A stretch of 10,212 nt of DNA from an uncultured Clostridia bacterium (GCA_946541285.1 CAMNJG010000035.1:1-10212), one strand, 5' to 3'; positions 1 to 6,511 are shown, numbered from the stretch's first letter. The notes: generated from the letters alone by a model not told the origin. Numbers and translations: made by a program.

Positions 1-146
1 AAGGCAAACAGTCCAGCAATGTCCCGGTGGACTATGTGAACGCGCGGTATGTGAAAAAGCCCAACGGCGCGAGGCCCGGGTATGTGATCTTTACTCATAA
101 CCGCACGGTTTACGTGGATCCGGCAGTCCCGGAAAACAACAAATAA
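1..146 (+). CDS. rqcH: RqcH/NFACT-family protein, C-terminal end (5' truncated by window)
   Basis: The reading frame starts at base 3 and gives 47 residues before a TAA at 144-146; the rest of the gene lies left of the window. The visible tail contains SSNVPVDYVNARYVKKPNGA followed by PGYVIFT and a final TVYVDP, which matches my memory of the end of the NFACT-R domain of RqcH/Rqc2 (older name: fibronectin-binding protein FbpA). In bacteria RqcH binds stalled 50S-peptidyl-tRNA complexes and adds C-terminal alanine tails that mark the nascent chain for degradation. It is the only gene body on the plus strand and converges on the minus-strand genes, with a shared terminator between them. The family call rests on the short conserved tail only. 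Confidence 0.8.
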   Translation, partial: GKQSSNVPVDYVNARYVKKPNGARPGYVIFTHNRTVYVDPAVPENNK

Positions 147-150
147 CTCA

Positions 151-182
151 AAAACGGACTCCTTAAACCAGGAGTCCGTTTT
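151..182. terminator. Bidirectional intrinsic terminator between rqcH and the 70-residue gene
   Basis: A perfect 13-bp inverted repeat is visible: AAAACGGACTCCT at 151-163 and AGGAGTCCGTTTT at 170-182, with a 6-nt loop. The core is a GC-rich 10-bp stem. It is flanked by A-runs on the left and T-runs on the right, so each strand ends in a U-tract. It begins 4 nt after the rqcH stop and lies 9 nt beyond the stop of the convergent minus-strand gene, so it can end transcription from both sides. Confidence 0.93.
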
Positions 183-191
183 CAATAGAAA

Positions 192-404
192 TCACTTTTT
201 TCTGTTTAAGAAATTTTTTCTATCAGCCATATGTTTAGCTGCTAGAGAACTGCCTTTTCTCATGCCATCTGAAATCATTTCCTTAAAATGTAAGTCTTTT
301 TCCTCACATAGTTCTTCAAGTTGTCTGATTCTTTCTTTCAAATTTAAGTTTTCGAGAGTCAACTGTACTATTTTTTTATCTTTTTTAGAACTAAACAATT
401 TCAT
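192..404 (-). CDS. Small charged coiled-coil protein, function unknown
   Basis: A 70-residue protein starting at ATG 402-404, with a modest GGAG (416-419 on the plus strand) 11 nt upstream. I do not recognise a family. The N-terminus is basic (MKLFSSKKDKK). Residues 12-45 form a heptad-like, Leu/Ile- and Glu/Lys-rich stretch that should be a coiled coil. The tail is again basic (DRKNFLNRKK). There is no signal peptide, membrane segment or cysteine pair. A hand count gives about 29% G+C for this gene, while its neighbours are near or above 50%, which suggests a different origin. It lies 26 nt after secG and could be read from the eno/secG transcript; the terminator at 151-182 would end it. It could be a DNA- or RNA-associated small protein or a leftover of an acquired element, but nothing in the sequence decides this. 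Confidence 0.6.
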   Translation of the reverse strand: MKLFSSKKDKKIVQLTLENLNLKERIRQLEELCEEKDLHFKEMISDGMRKGSSLAAKHMADRKNFLNRKK

Positions 405-430
405 CAGATCACTTACTCCACAAACACAAA

Positions 431-667
431 TCAGTCCTGCAGCGCAGTCATCACGATCGCGACGATAAAAAAGATAATCGCGCAGACTGTCGTGATTTTG
501 GAAAGAATTCCTTCATAACCACTGCTCTTCTTTTTCCCGAAAAGCTGTTCCGCACCGCCTCCGATGGAACCGGAAAGACCGGCACTGTTGCCTGACTGGA
601 ACAAGATACTGGCTGTCAGTACGATCGAAACAATGATCATTGTGATCATCAATGCTGTTTTTACCAT
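431..667 (-). CDS. secG: Preprotein translocase subunit SecG
   Basis: A 78-residue membrane protein, the usual SecG length. SecG is the small non-essential subunit of the SecYEG channel and helps SecA-driven export of unfolded proteins across the cytoplasmic membrane. The sequence shows two hydrophobic helices (about residues 4-23 and 57-75). Between them lies the Gly/Ser-rich family loop, with the SecG hallmark FQSGNSAGLSGSIGGGAEQL (residues 23-42) followed by FGKKK. The ATG at 665-667 has an excellent AGGAGG (677-682 on the plus strand) 9 nt upstream. It follows eno by 115 nt. An eno-secG order is common in Clostridia, where rnr and smpB often come next; here a 70-residue orphan follows instead. 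Confidence 0.95.
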   Translation of the reverse strand: MVKTALMITMIIVSIVLTASILFQSGNSAGLSGSIGGGAEQLFGKKKSSGYEGILSKITTVCAIIFFIVAIVMTALQD

Positions 668-702
668 TAATATATGCCTCCTGTTTCAGGTACTGTAAGA
701 AA

Positions 703-768
703 ATAAATTTTAAAATCCGCGGCGGGTGTTTTCCACTGAAAGAAAACGCGGGCGAAGTGAAAATTTAT
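703..768. repeat. AT-rich inverted repeat in the eno-secG spacer
   Basis: Arms ATAAATTTT (703-711) and AAAATTTAT (760-768) are exact reverse complements separated by 48 nt, which contain GTTTTC/GAAAAC and CGCG segments. On the minus strand the distal arm runs into a T-rich stretch, so this could be a weak eno terminator or processing structure. I found no convincing -35/-10 pair for secG here. The arms are simple AT sequence, so chance is possible. Confidence 0.3.
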
Positions 769-782
769 CCGCTGACAGTTCC

Positions 783-2075
783 TTATTTTCTGAGATTATA
801 GAAACTCTCTGTACCTCTGTACTGCGCGGTTTCACCGAGAAGATCCTCGACACGGAGCAACTGGTTGTACTTTGCGGTACGGTCCGTCCTGGAAGGCGCG
901 CCGGTCTTGATCTGGCCCGCGTTCAGGGCTACGACCAGATCCGCGATGGTCACATCTTCCGATTCGCCGGAACGATGGGAAATGACAGCCGTATAACCTG
1001 CTTCCTTCGCCATCTCTACCGCGTCCAGTGTCTCAGTCAGTGTCCCGATCTGGTTGAGCTTAATGAGGATGGAATTGGCAACACCTGTCTGGATCCCTTT
1101 TGCCAGTCTTTCCGTATTGGTTACGAACAGATCGTCCCCTACCAGCTGGACACGGTCTCCGAGCCGGTCCGTCAGCTTTTTCCAGCCTTCCCAGTCTTCT
1201 TCGGCAAGTCCGTCTTCAATGGAAATAATCGGATACTGATTGCACAGCTCCTCATAATATTCGATCATTTCCTCAGCGGTCTTTTTGACGCCCTCACCTT
1301 TCAGGTCATAAAGCTTCGACTCTTCGTCATAAATTTCAGAAGAAGCGACATCAAGCGCGATCCGCACATCTTCGCCCGGCTTATAACCGGCCTTTTCGAT
1401 CGCTTCGACGATATTGGCCAGCGCATCCGCATTGGATGCCAGGTTCGGCGCGAAGCCGCCTTCATCGCCAACTGCCGTATTCAGCCCCTTGCTCTTGAGC
1501 ACATCCTTCAGGTTATGGAAAATCTCAGCGCACATACGAAGCGCTTCCCGGAAACTGGCCGCGCCTACCGGCATAACCATAAATTCCTGGATATCGACAT
1601 TGTTATCCGCGTGCTTGCCGCCATTCAGGATATTCATCATCGGGACAGGCAGCACTTTGCCATTCACACCGCCGATATACTGGAACAGCGGAAGTCCCAG
1701 AGAATCCGCAGCGGCACGCGCTGTCGCCAGGGAAACTCCCAGGATCGCGTTTGCCCCCAGTTTTCCCTTATTCGCAGTGCCATCCAGCCGGATCAGCGCT
1801 TCATCCAGCGCCGGCTGATCAAAAGGATTCATCCCGGTAATCTCTTCAGCAATAATCTCGTTGACATTCTCAACTGCCTTGAGGACGCCTTTGCCAAGGT
1901 ATCTGGACTTGTCACCGTCTCTGAGCTCTACCGCTTCAAAAGCACCTGTGGAAGCGCCGGACGGGACGATTGCTCTGCCCATGCTGCCATCATCAAGATA
2001 AACTTCTACTTCTACGGTCGGATTGCCTCTGGAATCAAGTACTTCTCTGGCTGCGACTTCTTCAATGTAAGCCAT
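783..2075 (-). CDS. eno: Enolase (phosphopyruvate hydratase)
   Basis: A 430-residue enolase, full length for the bacterial family. It converts 2-phosphoglycerate to phosphoenolpyruvate in the cytoplasm and also belongs to RNA-degradation assemblies in many Firmicutes. Visible landmarks are SRGNPT (15-20), the SGAST active-site loop (39-43), KHADNN with His155, DIQEF with Glu164, GDEGGF with Glu205, and the three Mg ligands Asp242, Glu287 and Asp314. The family signature ILIKLNQIGTLTET (336-349) holds catalytic Lys339, SHRSGE follows at 366-371, and Lys390 is present. The ATG at 2073-2075 has AGGAGG (2087-2092 on the plus strand) 11 nt upstream. The gene is preceded by its own strong promoter, so it need not depend on the phosphatase gene upstream. 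Nothing is missing or odd in the coding sequence. Confidence 0.98.
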   Translation of the reverse strand: MAYIEEVAAREVLDSRGNPTVEVEVYLDDGSMGRAIVPSGASTGAFEAVELRDGDKSRYLGKGVLKAVENVNEIIAEEITGMNPFDQPALDEALIRLDGTANKGKLGANAILGVSLATARAAADSLGLPLFQYIGGVNGKVLPVPMMNILNGGKHADNNVDIQEFMVMPVGAASFREALRMCAEIFHNLKDVLKSKGLNTAVGDEGGFAPNLASNADALANIVEAIEKAGYKPGEDVRIALDVASSEIYDEESKLYDLKGEGVKKTAEEMIEYYEELCNQYPIISIEDGLAEEDWEGWKKLTDRLGDRVQLVGDDLFVTNTERLAKGIQTGVANSILIKLNQIGTLTETLDAVEMAKEAGYTAVISHRSGESEDVTIADLVVALNAGQIKTGAPSRTDRTAKYNQLLRVEDLLGETAQYRGTESFYNLRK

Positions 2076-2113
2076 TTCTCTATATACCTCCTGTGTGGGA
2101 ATCGCAAGTCTGA

Positions 2114-2128
2114 CTGATACAATATCAG
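2114..2128. promoter_or_regulatory. Dyad at the expected eno transcription start
   Basis: CTGATA-CAA-TATCAG is a perfect 6-bp inverted repeat with a 3-nt centre. It starts 3 nt beyond the -10 box of the eno promoter, so it covers the expected start site. It could be a repressor site or a short 5' stem-loop in the mRNA. Both readings are inferences from position and symmetry. Confidence 0.5.
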
Positions 2129-2131
2129 ATT

Positions 2132-2161
2132 ATTATAACAGCATTCCGGGTTCCGGGTCAA
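2132..2161 (-). promoter_or_regulatory. Sigma-A promoter of eno
   Basis: Reading the minus strand, TTGACC (2156-2161) is followed 18 nt later by a perfect TATAAT (2132-2137). The TG at 2139-2140 one base before it makes an extended -10. The spacer holds a tandem direct repeat CCCGGAA-CCCGGAA (2144-2157). The -10 box lies 56 nt from the eno ATG, leaving a leader of about 50 nt. This is one of the best promoter matches in the window and fits a highly expressed glycolytic gene. Confidence 0.85.
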
Positions 2162-2190
2162 TGATATTACTTCTGAATAAAAAGGTTTTC

Positions 2191-3384
2191 CTAATACTCT
2201 TCAATCGAGGTTCTTTTGCCGAACTGTTTCAGCTTCTCTGAAATAGAGCGGATCACTCTCATTTTCGCGTCAAGTCCCAGACGGGTATCTGCCTTATTGT
2301 TGTACGCCGGATTATTGGCCTGGCCCAGCATGAACACAATATCGGAAGTCTCATCCAGCAGAATCCGCACCAGACGGGTCGCGCCATCCTTCTGCTCCAG
2401 ATCGGTGTAAACTTCCGGGCGGATCCCCCGGTCGCATTCTGCCTGATAATGGTCCAGCAGTTCTTCCGCGGCTGTCAGGGTCAGGATGCCTTCCGTCACC
2501 AGGTCGATCCCGTCAATATGCGCCGCGGGAGGGACATTGTCATTATAGGTTTTTGTCTCTGCCTTAATCGTCTTTCCAAGCTCTCTGGCCACCATCTGTG
2601 AGGTCGATCCACCGCAGACCACCATTTTTCCTGTGGCACTCAGCAGCATCTCCACGGTACGGGCATCATCCTTCGGATCCGCCGGCGGTCCCACCAGTAC
2701 CCTGCTTGTCGTTCTCGGAAGAAGGTGTACGGTGACAACCGTCGTATCATCCCCGGGCTTCCCCTGATACAGCTGGTCACAGGTATCCAGCAGCGCTCTG
2801 GTCATTTCCCGGGCAGGCATGTTTTTCCTGTAGGCGCGCTGGATAAATTCCATGACGTTTTCCCGTTTCCAGCCCAGGTTGATCAGCTGGCCGACTCCCG
2901 CGTGAATCACCCCATCCGAAAACGCTACCATCATATCGCCTTCGCGTGCCTGAAAACGGGATTCCCAGACGCTGCGTCCGTTCATGATCCTCATCTGTTT
3001 CTCCAGGGACTCATCCAGCACCCCATCGCGGAGAACGACCATCTCCGGACCGTCAAATTCCGCCGTATAAACACTGCCGCTGTTTTCCACCTCGATCATG
3101 GTAAAGGTGGAATAAGCGACACCCCGTTCACTGCAGACCGGTAACGTCGCTGAAATCGTTTCCACGCAATCCTCAATCCTGGCGCCGCCACTCAGCATCG
3201 TGCCGAGAATACGGCTTGTCAGCGTGGAGAGGATATTGGCTTTCACACCGCTTCCCAGCCCGTCCGCCAGAACGATGACCGTGCCCTCGTCACTGTACCG
3301 GACATACACTTTATCTCCGCAGAGTTCCTCTCCGTTCTTGCACTCACTCATCGCGTATACATCCGCGTAGAATGTTTCACTCAT
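2191..3384 (-). CDS. SpoIIE-family protein serine/threonine phosphatase with C-terminal domain of unknown function
   Basis: A 397-residue protein. Residues 1-225 form a PP2C-type phosphatase domain of the SpoIIE/RsbU class: LADGLGSG (39-46, metal ligand Asp41), FDGPE (110-114), FSDGV (155-159, Asp157) and GDDTTVV (211-217). Such enzymes remove phosphate from Ser/Thr of partner proteins, often anti-sigma-factor antagonists. Residues 228-397 form a second domain I cannot name; it contains VVCGGSTSQMVAREL (255-269) and ends in a basic amphipathic helix. The ATG at 3382-3384 overlaps the end of the hydrogenase-like gene by 8 nt, implying translational coupling. A GTG at 3391-3393 would add three residues, but no good ribosome binding site precedes it. 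Phosphatases of this kind are known neighbours of group C (sensory) [FeFe] hydrogenases, so the likely role is signal output of the module. Its substrate is not visible. Confidence 0.88.
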   Translation of the reverse strand: MSETFYADVYAMSECKNGEELCGDKVYVRYSDEGTVIVLADGLGSGVKANILSTLTSRILGTMLSGGARIEDCVETISATLPVCSERGVAYSTFTMIEVENSGSVYTAEFDGPEMVVLRDGVLDESLEKQMRIMNGRSVWESRFQAREGDMMVAFSDGVIHAGVGQLINLGWKRENVMEFIQRAYRKNMPAREMTRALLDTCDQLYQGKPGDDTTVVTVHLLPRTTSRVLVGPPADPKDDARTVEMLLSATGKMVVCGGSTSQMVARELGKTIKAETKTYNDNVPPAAHIDGIDLVTEGILTLTAAEELLDHYQAECDRGIRPEVYTDLEQKDGATRLVRILLDETSDIVFMLGQANNPAYNNKADTRLGLDAKMRVIRSISEKLKQFGKRTSIEEY

Positions 3385-5125
3385 CCTTCTCACCCCGGAT
3401 CATCAGCAGGTTCCGCAGCCGGTTAAACGCCAGCTTGGATTCCGCAGTCGTTTCTCCCAGCAGGCTGGCAATCTCCTGCGCGATTCTCATCTGCTTTTCT
3501 ATGACTTCCTGTGTTACGCTGATCGTTTCCTCCTGGAATTTTTCCACTTCCCGGATTCTTCTGGCACGGTCCGTCCGGTCATAAAGAATCGCCATGGAAA
3601 TATCATGCCGTTTGATCTTGAAAAAAGTGATCGAAATGATTTTGTTGATTTTTTCACACTCCACCGTCTCCCGGATCACATCCGCCTCTTTGTACTGCGC
3701 GTGATTCAGGAATTCTTCATTCAGATACTCTGAAGCAAAGGTTCCCTTCAGTTCCTCCTGATCATATCCAAGAATATTCTGCGCGGCCGCGTTGGCTTCC
3801 AGAATCCGGAACTCACGATCCATGACAATGACACCGTTCGGAGCGTTGTCAAATAAAAGATTCGACTGCGCTTCCGCACGATCCCTGGAGGTCGGGATAC
3901 ACATGAACGGATCCGCCATCCCCTGATAAACCGCCACTGCCTTTTCCCTGCAGCTCATATACCCGCAGGCGCCGCAGTCCAGCTGATCCTCTGCTTTTTC
4001 CCGTCCGATCAGTGAAAGGAAATATTCCAGGTCCTCTTCTCCCGGCTGATTCTGTGGAAACGGCATTGGTTCGTATTTTTTATAGATTGAAATCTCCGCG
4101 TCCTCGGAAGGATTTCTCTTTTTCAGGCTGACATCCGATGGAATATTTTTGAGCCAGAGATCCTTGCTCCGGAAATTGTCCCTGTGATACAGACGGAACA
4201 TGGGGCCTCCCAGGCAGCTGTTGCTGCAGGCCGTCACCGTCATAAAGTAATTATCCATGTCCACACCGGACTCCTGGAACATGTTGATGGCCTTGGTCTC
4301 TCCGTTCAGTTCCCAGGTACGGTACTGATATTTGATCTGCTCCGGAAGCGCCTCGATGACTCCATATGGTTCATCGGCATACTTCCAGTGATAATTGCTG
4401 CAGAACAGAGTGTCCTCATCCTCCTCTTCGGTAATCTGAAGTCCTTCCTCGTTCAGCCAGGATTCCAGTTCCTCAAATGTCAGGTAAGCGTCAATCAGCC
4501 TTCCTCCTTCTGACAGCCTCGCCAGCTTCTGATAAGCGATGCACGGACCGATCCCGACGACACGGATCTCCTCACCATACGCGCTCCTCATCATTTTCGC
4601 GTGGACTTCGAGCGGGGTTCCCACCGGGATCATCCACTGGGTCAGTGTCGGAAAATACTTCTGGATCAGAAAATTTGTGGACGGGCAGTAGGAACTGATC
4701 GCGTTCTTCATCTTTTTCTCAAACATCTGCTCCGAGTATTCCTGGATCATCCTCCCCGCGCCTTCTGAAGTATCTTCAATCCGGAAAGCCCCCAGCTTCT
4801 TCAGTGGTACTGCCAGCCTCCGCAGATTTGCCTGCGGGAAAAATCCCGTCAGTGTAGAGGATACGGAAAAACAGACCTTTTCTCCTGAACGTACCATTTT
4901 CCTGACTTTATCCAGATCTCCCGCCAGATCCCTGGCATCCTGCGGACAGACCATGTAACACTTACCGCAGTAAATACAGCGGTCTTCCACAATTTCCGCC
5001 CGGTCTCCCACCATGCGGATCGCTTTGACCGGACAGGCTCTGATACACTTGTAACAGTTTCTGCAATTCGCTTCTTTCAGCCTCATAATCGGCTCATCCA
5101 TCATATCCTTTATCCTGTCTTCCAT
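3377..5125 (-). CDS. Putative sensory (group C, HydS-like) [FeFe]-hydrogenase with PAS domain
   Basis: A 582-residue cytoplasmic iron-sulfur protein. Domains in order: a 2[4Fe-4S] ferredoxin domain (Cys21/24/27/31 and Cys50/53/56/60); an H-cluster domain (about 80-340); a CxxCxxxxC iron-sulfur motif in DCGACGYMSC (383-392) with a further Cys409; a PAS domain (about 415-515); and a C-terminal coiled coil ending in QEIASLLGETTAES. The four H-cluster ligands are present as Cys147, Cys195, Cys300 and Cys304. Several second-shell residues are not: the proton-relay Cys is Tyr146, and the usual PCxxK motif reads PCIAY. This order matches group C [FeFe] hydrogenases, thought to sense H2 or redox state rather than make H2 in bulk. 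I chose the ATG at 5123-5125 because AGGAG lies 8 nt upstream (plus strand 5134-5138); the frame stays open to a GTG at 5212, which would overlap the upstream gene. Whether an H-cluster is actually assembled is uncertain. Confidence 0.85.
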   Translation of the reverse strand: MEDRIKDMMDEPIMRLKEANCRNCYKCIRACPVKAIRMVGDRAEIVEDRCIYCGKCYMVCPQDARDLAGDLDKVRKMVRSGEKVCFSVSSTLTGFFPQANLRRLAVPLKKLGAFRIEDTSEGAGRMIQEYSEQMFEKKMKNAISSYCPSTNFLIQKYFPTLTQWMIPVGTPLEVHAKMMRSAYGEEIRVVGIGPCIAYQKLARLSEGGRLIDAYLTFEELESWLNEEGLQITEEEDEDTLFCSNYHWKYADEPYGVIEALPEQIKYQYRTWELNGETKAINMFQESGVDMDNYFMTVTACSNSCLGGPMFRLYHRDNFRSKDLWLKNIPSDVSLKKRNPSEDAEISIYKKYEPMPFPQNQPGEEDLEYFLSLIGREKAEDQLDCGACGYMSCREKAVAVYQGMADPFMCIPTSRDRAEAQSNLLFDNAPNGVIVMDREFRILEANAAAQNILGYDQEELKGTFASEYLNEEFLNHAQYKEADVIRETVECEKINKIISITFFKIKRHDISMAILYDRTDRARRIREVEKFQEETISVTQEVIEKQMRIAQEIASLLGETTAESKLAFNRLRNLLMIRGEKDE

Positions 5126-5171
5126 AGCACTTACTCCTGTCAGATTTTCTGCCCTGTATTCCGACAGTTCC

Positions 5172-5414
5172 TTACTGGTCCAGTATTTCCCTGCGGAACA
5201 CAGTTTCCACACTTTCCTCTGTCAGATCCAGAATATCCCTGCCGTCAATGACTGCTCCGATATTTCCTTTACAGCGCCCCATACAGAAAGCCGCAGTAAT
5301 ATTGACCTGCTCCTCCATATCATGTTCCTGAAGCAGTTGCTCAATCCGGTCAATCACATGATGGGAACCCTTCAGATGACATGATGTGCCCACGCAGATC
5401 GTTAGATTTTTCAT
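5172..5414 (-). CDS. Thioredoxin-fold [2Fe-2S] ferredoxin (NuoE C-terminal-like)
   Basis: An 80-residue protein with the cysteine pattern of thioredoxin-like [2Fe-2S] ferredoxins: CVGTSC (Cys7, Cys12) and CMGRC (Cys44, Cys48), then a short C-terminal strand-helix. This fold occurs free-standing and as the C-terminal part of NuoE/HydC subunits, where it passes electrons. The ATG at 5412-5414 is preceded by a strong GGAGGTG about 8 nt away. The frame stays open to an ATG at 5495, but that would translate through a terminator-like hairpin and adds no conserved sequence, so I rejected it. The gene is first in a three-gene unit: 46 nt separate its stop from the hydrogenase-like start. Small [2Fe-2S] proteins of this type commonly accompany clostridial [FeFe] hydrogenases, so it is probably an electron partner of the next gene's product. 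Confidence 0.85.
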   Translation of the reverse strand: MKNLTICVGTSCHLKGSHHVIDRIEQLLQEHDMEEQVNITAAFCMGRCKGNIGAVIDGRDILDLTEESVETVFRREILDQ

Positions 5415-5440
5415 TTCCTGACCACCTCCATCTCCATACA

Positions 5441-5489
5441 TAAAACAAAGAGACTGTCCCCGAACCATACTGACCCGTTGAACAGTCTC
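5441..5489 (-). terminator. Terminator-like hairpin just upstream of the redox module
   Basis: On the minus strand GAGACTGT (5482-5489) pairs perfectly with ACAGTCTC (5450-5457). Extra wobble and inner pairs lie within the 24-nt loop, and UUUGUUUUA (5441-5449) follows. This has the shape of an intrinsic terminator. It ends 26 nt before the start codon of the [2Fe-2S] gene, leaving no room for a promoter between them. It may terminate rpoN-pgk-tpiA transcripts, or act as an attenuator in the leader of the redox operon. Confidence 0.6.
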
Positions 5490-5504
5490 CTTCATTCCTT
5501 CATC

Positions 5505-5566
5505 ACAGGCCCATATATCCTGTACGTTGTATTTTTCTGACTGCTTCCTCCCGGATCGGCATCCGG
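5505..5566 (-). other. Two further hairpins in the leader of the redox module
   Basis: CCGGAT-CGGC-ATCCGG (5551-5566) is a perfect 6-bp stem with a 4-nt loop. ACAGG (5505-5509) pairs with CCTGT (5519-5523) around a 9-nt loop. Neither is followed by a U-tract. Together with the terminator-like hairpin at 5441-5489 they make the 272-nt tpiA-[2Fe-2S] spacer rich in local structure. I see no clear -35/-10 promoter in the spacer and no riboswitch class that I can name. Confidence 0.4.
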
Positions 5567-5686
5567 ATTCCGCTCACAGGGAAGTCTGCTCGTCCTTTTT
5601 TCCTGCCGCTGTATCTGCAGAAACAGGAGCATATACAGGATGCTGCGTCCTGCGGAACTCCCTGACTGTCATCAGGAATCGCGCAT

Positions 5687-6511
5687 TCATGATCTGGCCG
5701 AAGAAGGAATCATTCTGACTCGTTTGGACTCTTTTCCCAGAAGCGCGTCATCATACGCGATGATTTTCATAAATTTCTCCGCATCCAGGCTCGCGCCGCC
5801 AACCAGCGCGCCATCGATATCCGGCATGGACATCAGTTCCGCGATGTTTTCCGGTTTCACAGAACCACCGTACTGAATGCGGATCTGATCCGCCCGGTCA
5901 CTGCCATACCGATCCGCCAGAACTGTCCGGATGAACGCGGCCATCTCCTGTGCCTGCTCCGTCGTCGCGGTTTTTCCGGTGCCGATCGCCCAGACCGGTT
6001 CATAAGCAACCGTCAGATGCTCCGTTTCTTCCGGTGCCACATCCTTCAGGGAGCCCAGGAGCATCGTTCTGACCGTATCCTCATATTTCCCTGCCTCACG
6101 ATCCTCCAGATCTTCACCGACACAGAGAACCGGTTCGATATCATGGGCATATGCCGCCCTGATTTTCCTGGCACAGGCCTCATCTGTTTCTCCGAAATAC
6201 TGACGTCGTTCGGAGTGTCCAATGATGGTATGCCGGATTCCCAGATCGGACAGCATGGACGGAGAAATTTCTCCGGTATACGCGCCTTTATCTTCGTAGA
6301 ACATATTCTGCGCGCCAACCCCGACACCACTCAGATCAAAAATAATGCTGAGCGCGGACAGATGGATATACGGTACAAACAGACCAATCTCGACTTTATC
6401 CGAATCCACACCGGCTTCCCGGATCTTGTGAAGGAGAAGTTCTCCGTAAGAAGTCGCTTCCTGAATATTTTTATGCATCTTCCAGTTACCGGCAATAAAT
6501 GGTTTTCTCAT
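5687..6511 (-). CDS. tpiA: Triosephosphate isomerase with short C-terminal extension
   Basis: A 274-residue TIM-barrel enzyme that interconverts dihydroxyacetone phosphate and glyceraldehyde 3-phosphate in the cytoplasm. All catalytic parts are visible: GNWKMH with Asn9 and Lys11, IIGHSERR with His99, YEPVWAIGTG with catalytic Glu171 followed by flexible loop 6, and the phosphate-binding YGGSV (214-218) and GALVGGASL (234-242). The family is usually about 250 residues; here the fold should end near residue 253, followed by about 20 extra residues (LLGKESKRVRMIPSSARS) that look unstructured and basic. The ATG at 6509-6511 has AGGAG (6519-6523 on the plus strand) 7 nt upstream. It starts 24 nt after the pgk stop, so the two are co-transcribed. 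Confidence 0.97.
   Translation of the reverse strand: MRKPFIAGNWKMHKNIQEATSYGELLLHKIREAGVDSDKVEIGLFVPYIHLSALSIIFDLSGVGVGAQNMFYEDKGAYTGEISPSMLSDLGIRHTIIGHSERRQYFGETDEACARKIRAAYAHDIEPVLCVGEDLEDREAGKYEDTVRTMLLGSLKDVAPEETEHLTVAYEPVWAIGTGKTATTEQAQEMAAFIRTVLADRYGSDRADQIRIQYGGSVKPENIAELMSMPDIDGALVGGASLDAEKFMKIIAYDDALLGKESKRVRMIPSSARS

Noticed and set aside
726..2117. A 463-codon plus-strand open frame running antisense through the whole of eno
   Set aside because: It mirrors eno codon by codon, has no ribosome binding site or recognisable motif, and reflects the codon bias of a highly expressed gene on the other strand.
5126..5212. Longer GTG start for the hydrogenase-like gene, overlapping the [2Fe-2S] gene by 41 nt
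   Set aside because: The ATG at 5123-5125 has AGGAG at 8 nt, and the ferredoxin domain begins just after it.
5415..5495. Longer start for the [2Fe-2S] gene at ATG 5493-5495, adding 27 residues
   Set aside because: The added part translates through a terminator-like hairpin and shows no conserved sequence; the internal ATG at 5412-5414 has a far better ribosome binding site.
5611..5628. Near-palindrome CTGTATCTGCAGAAACAG in the tpiA downstream spacer, considered as a tpiA terminator
   Set aside because: No U-tract follows on the minus strand and the symmetry leaves no loop; at most a protein site, with nothing else to support it.
5527..5876. Plus-strand open frames in the tpiA-[2Fe-2S] spacer and the tpiA 3' end
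   Set aside because: No ribosome binding sites or motifs; they overlap tpiA and the structured leader.
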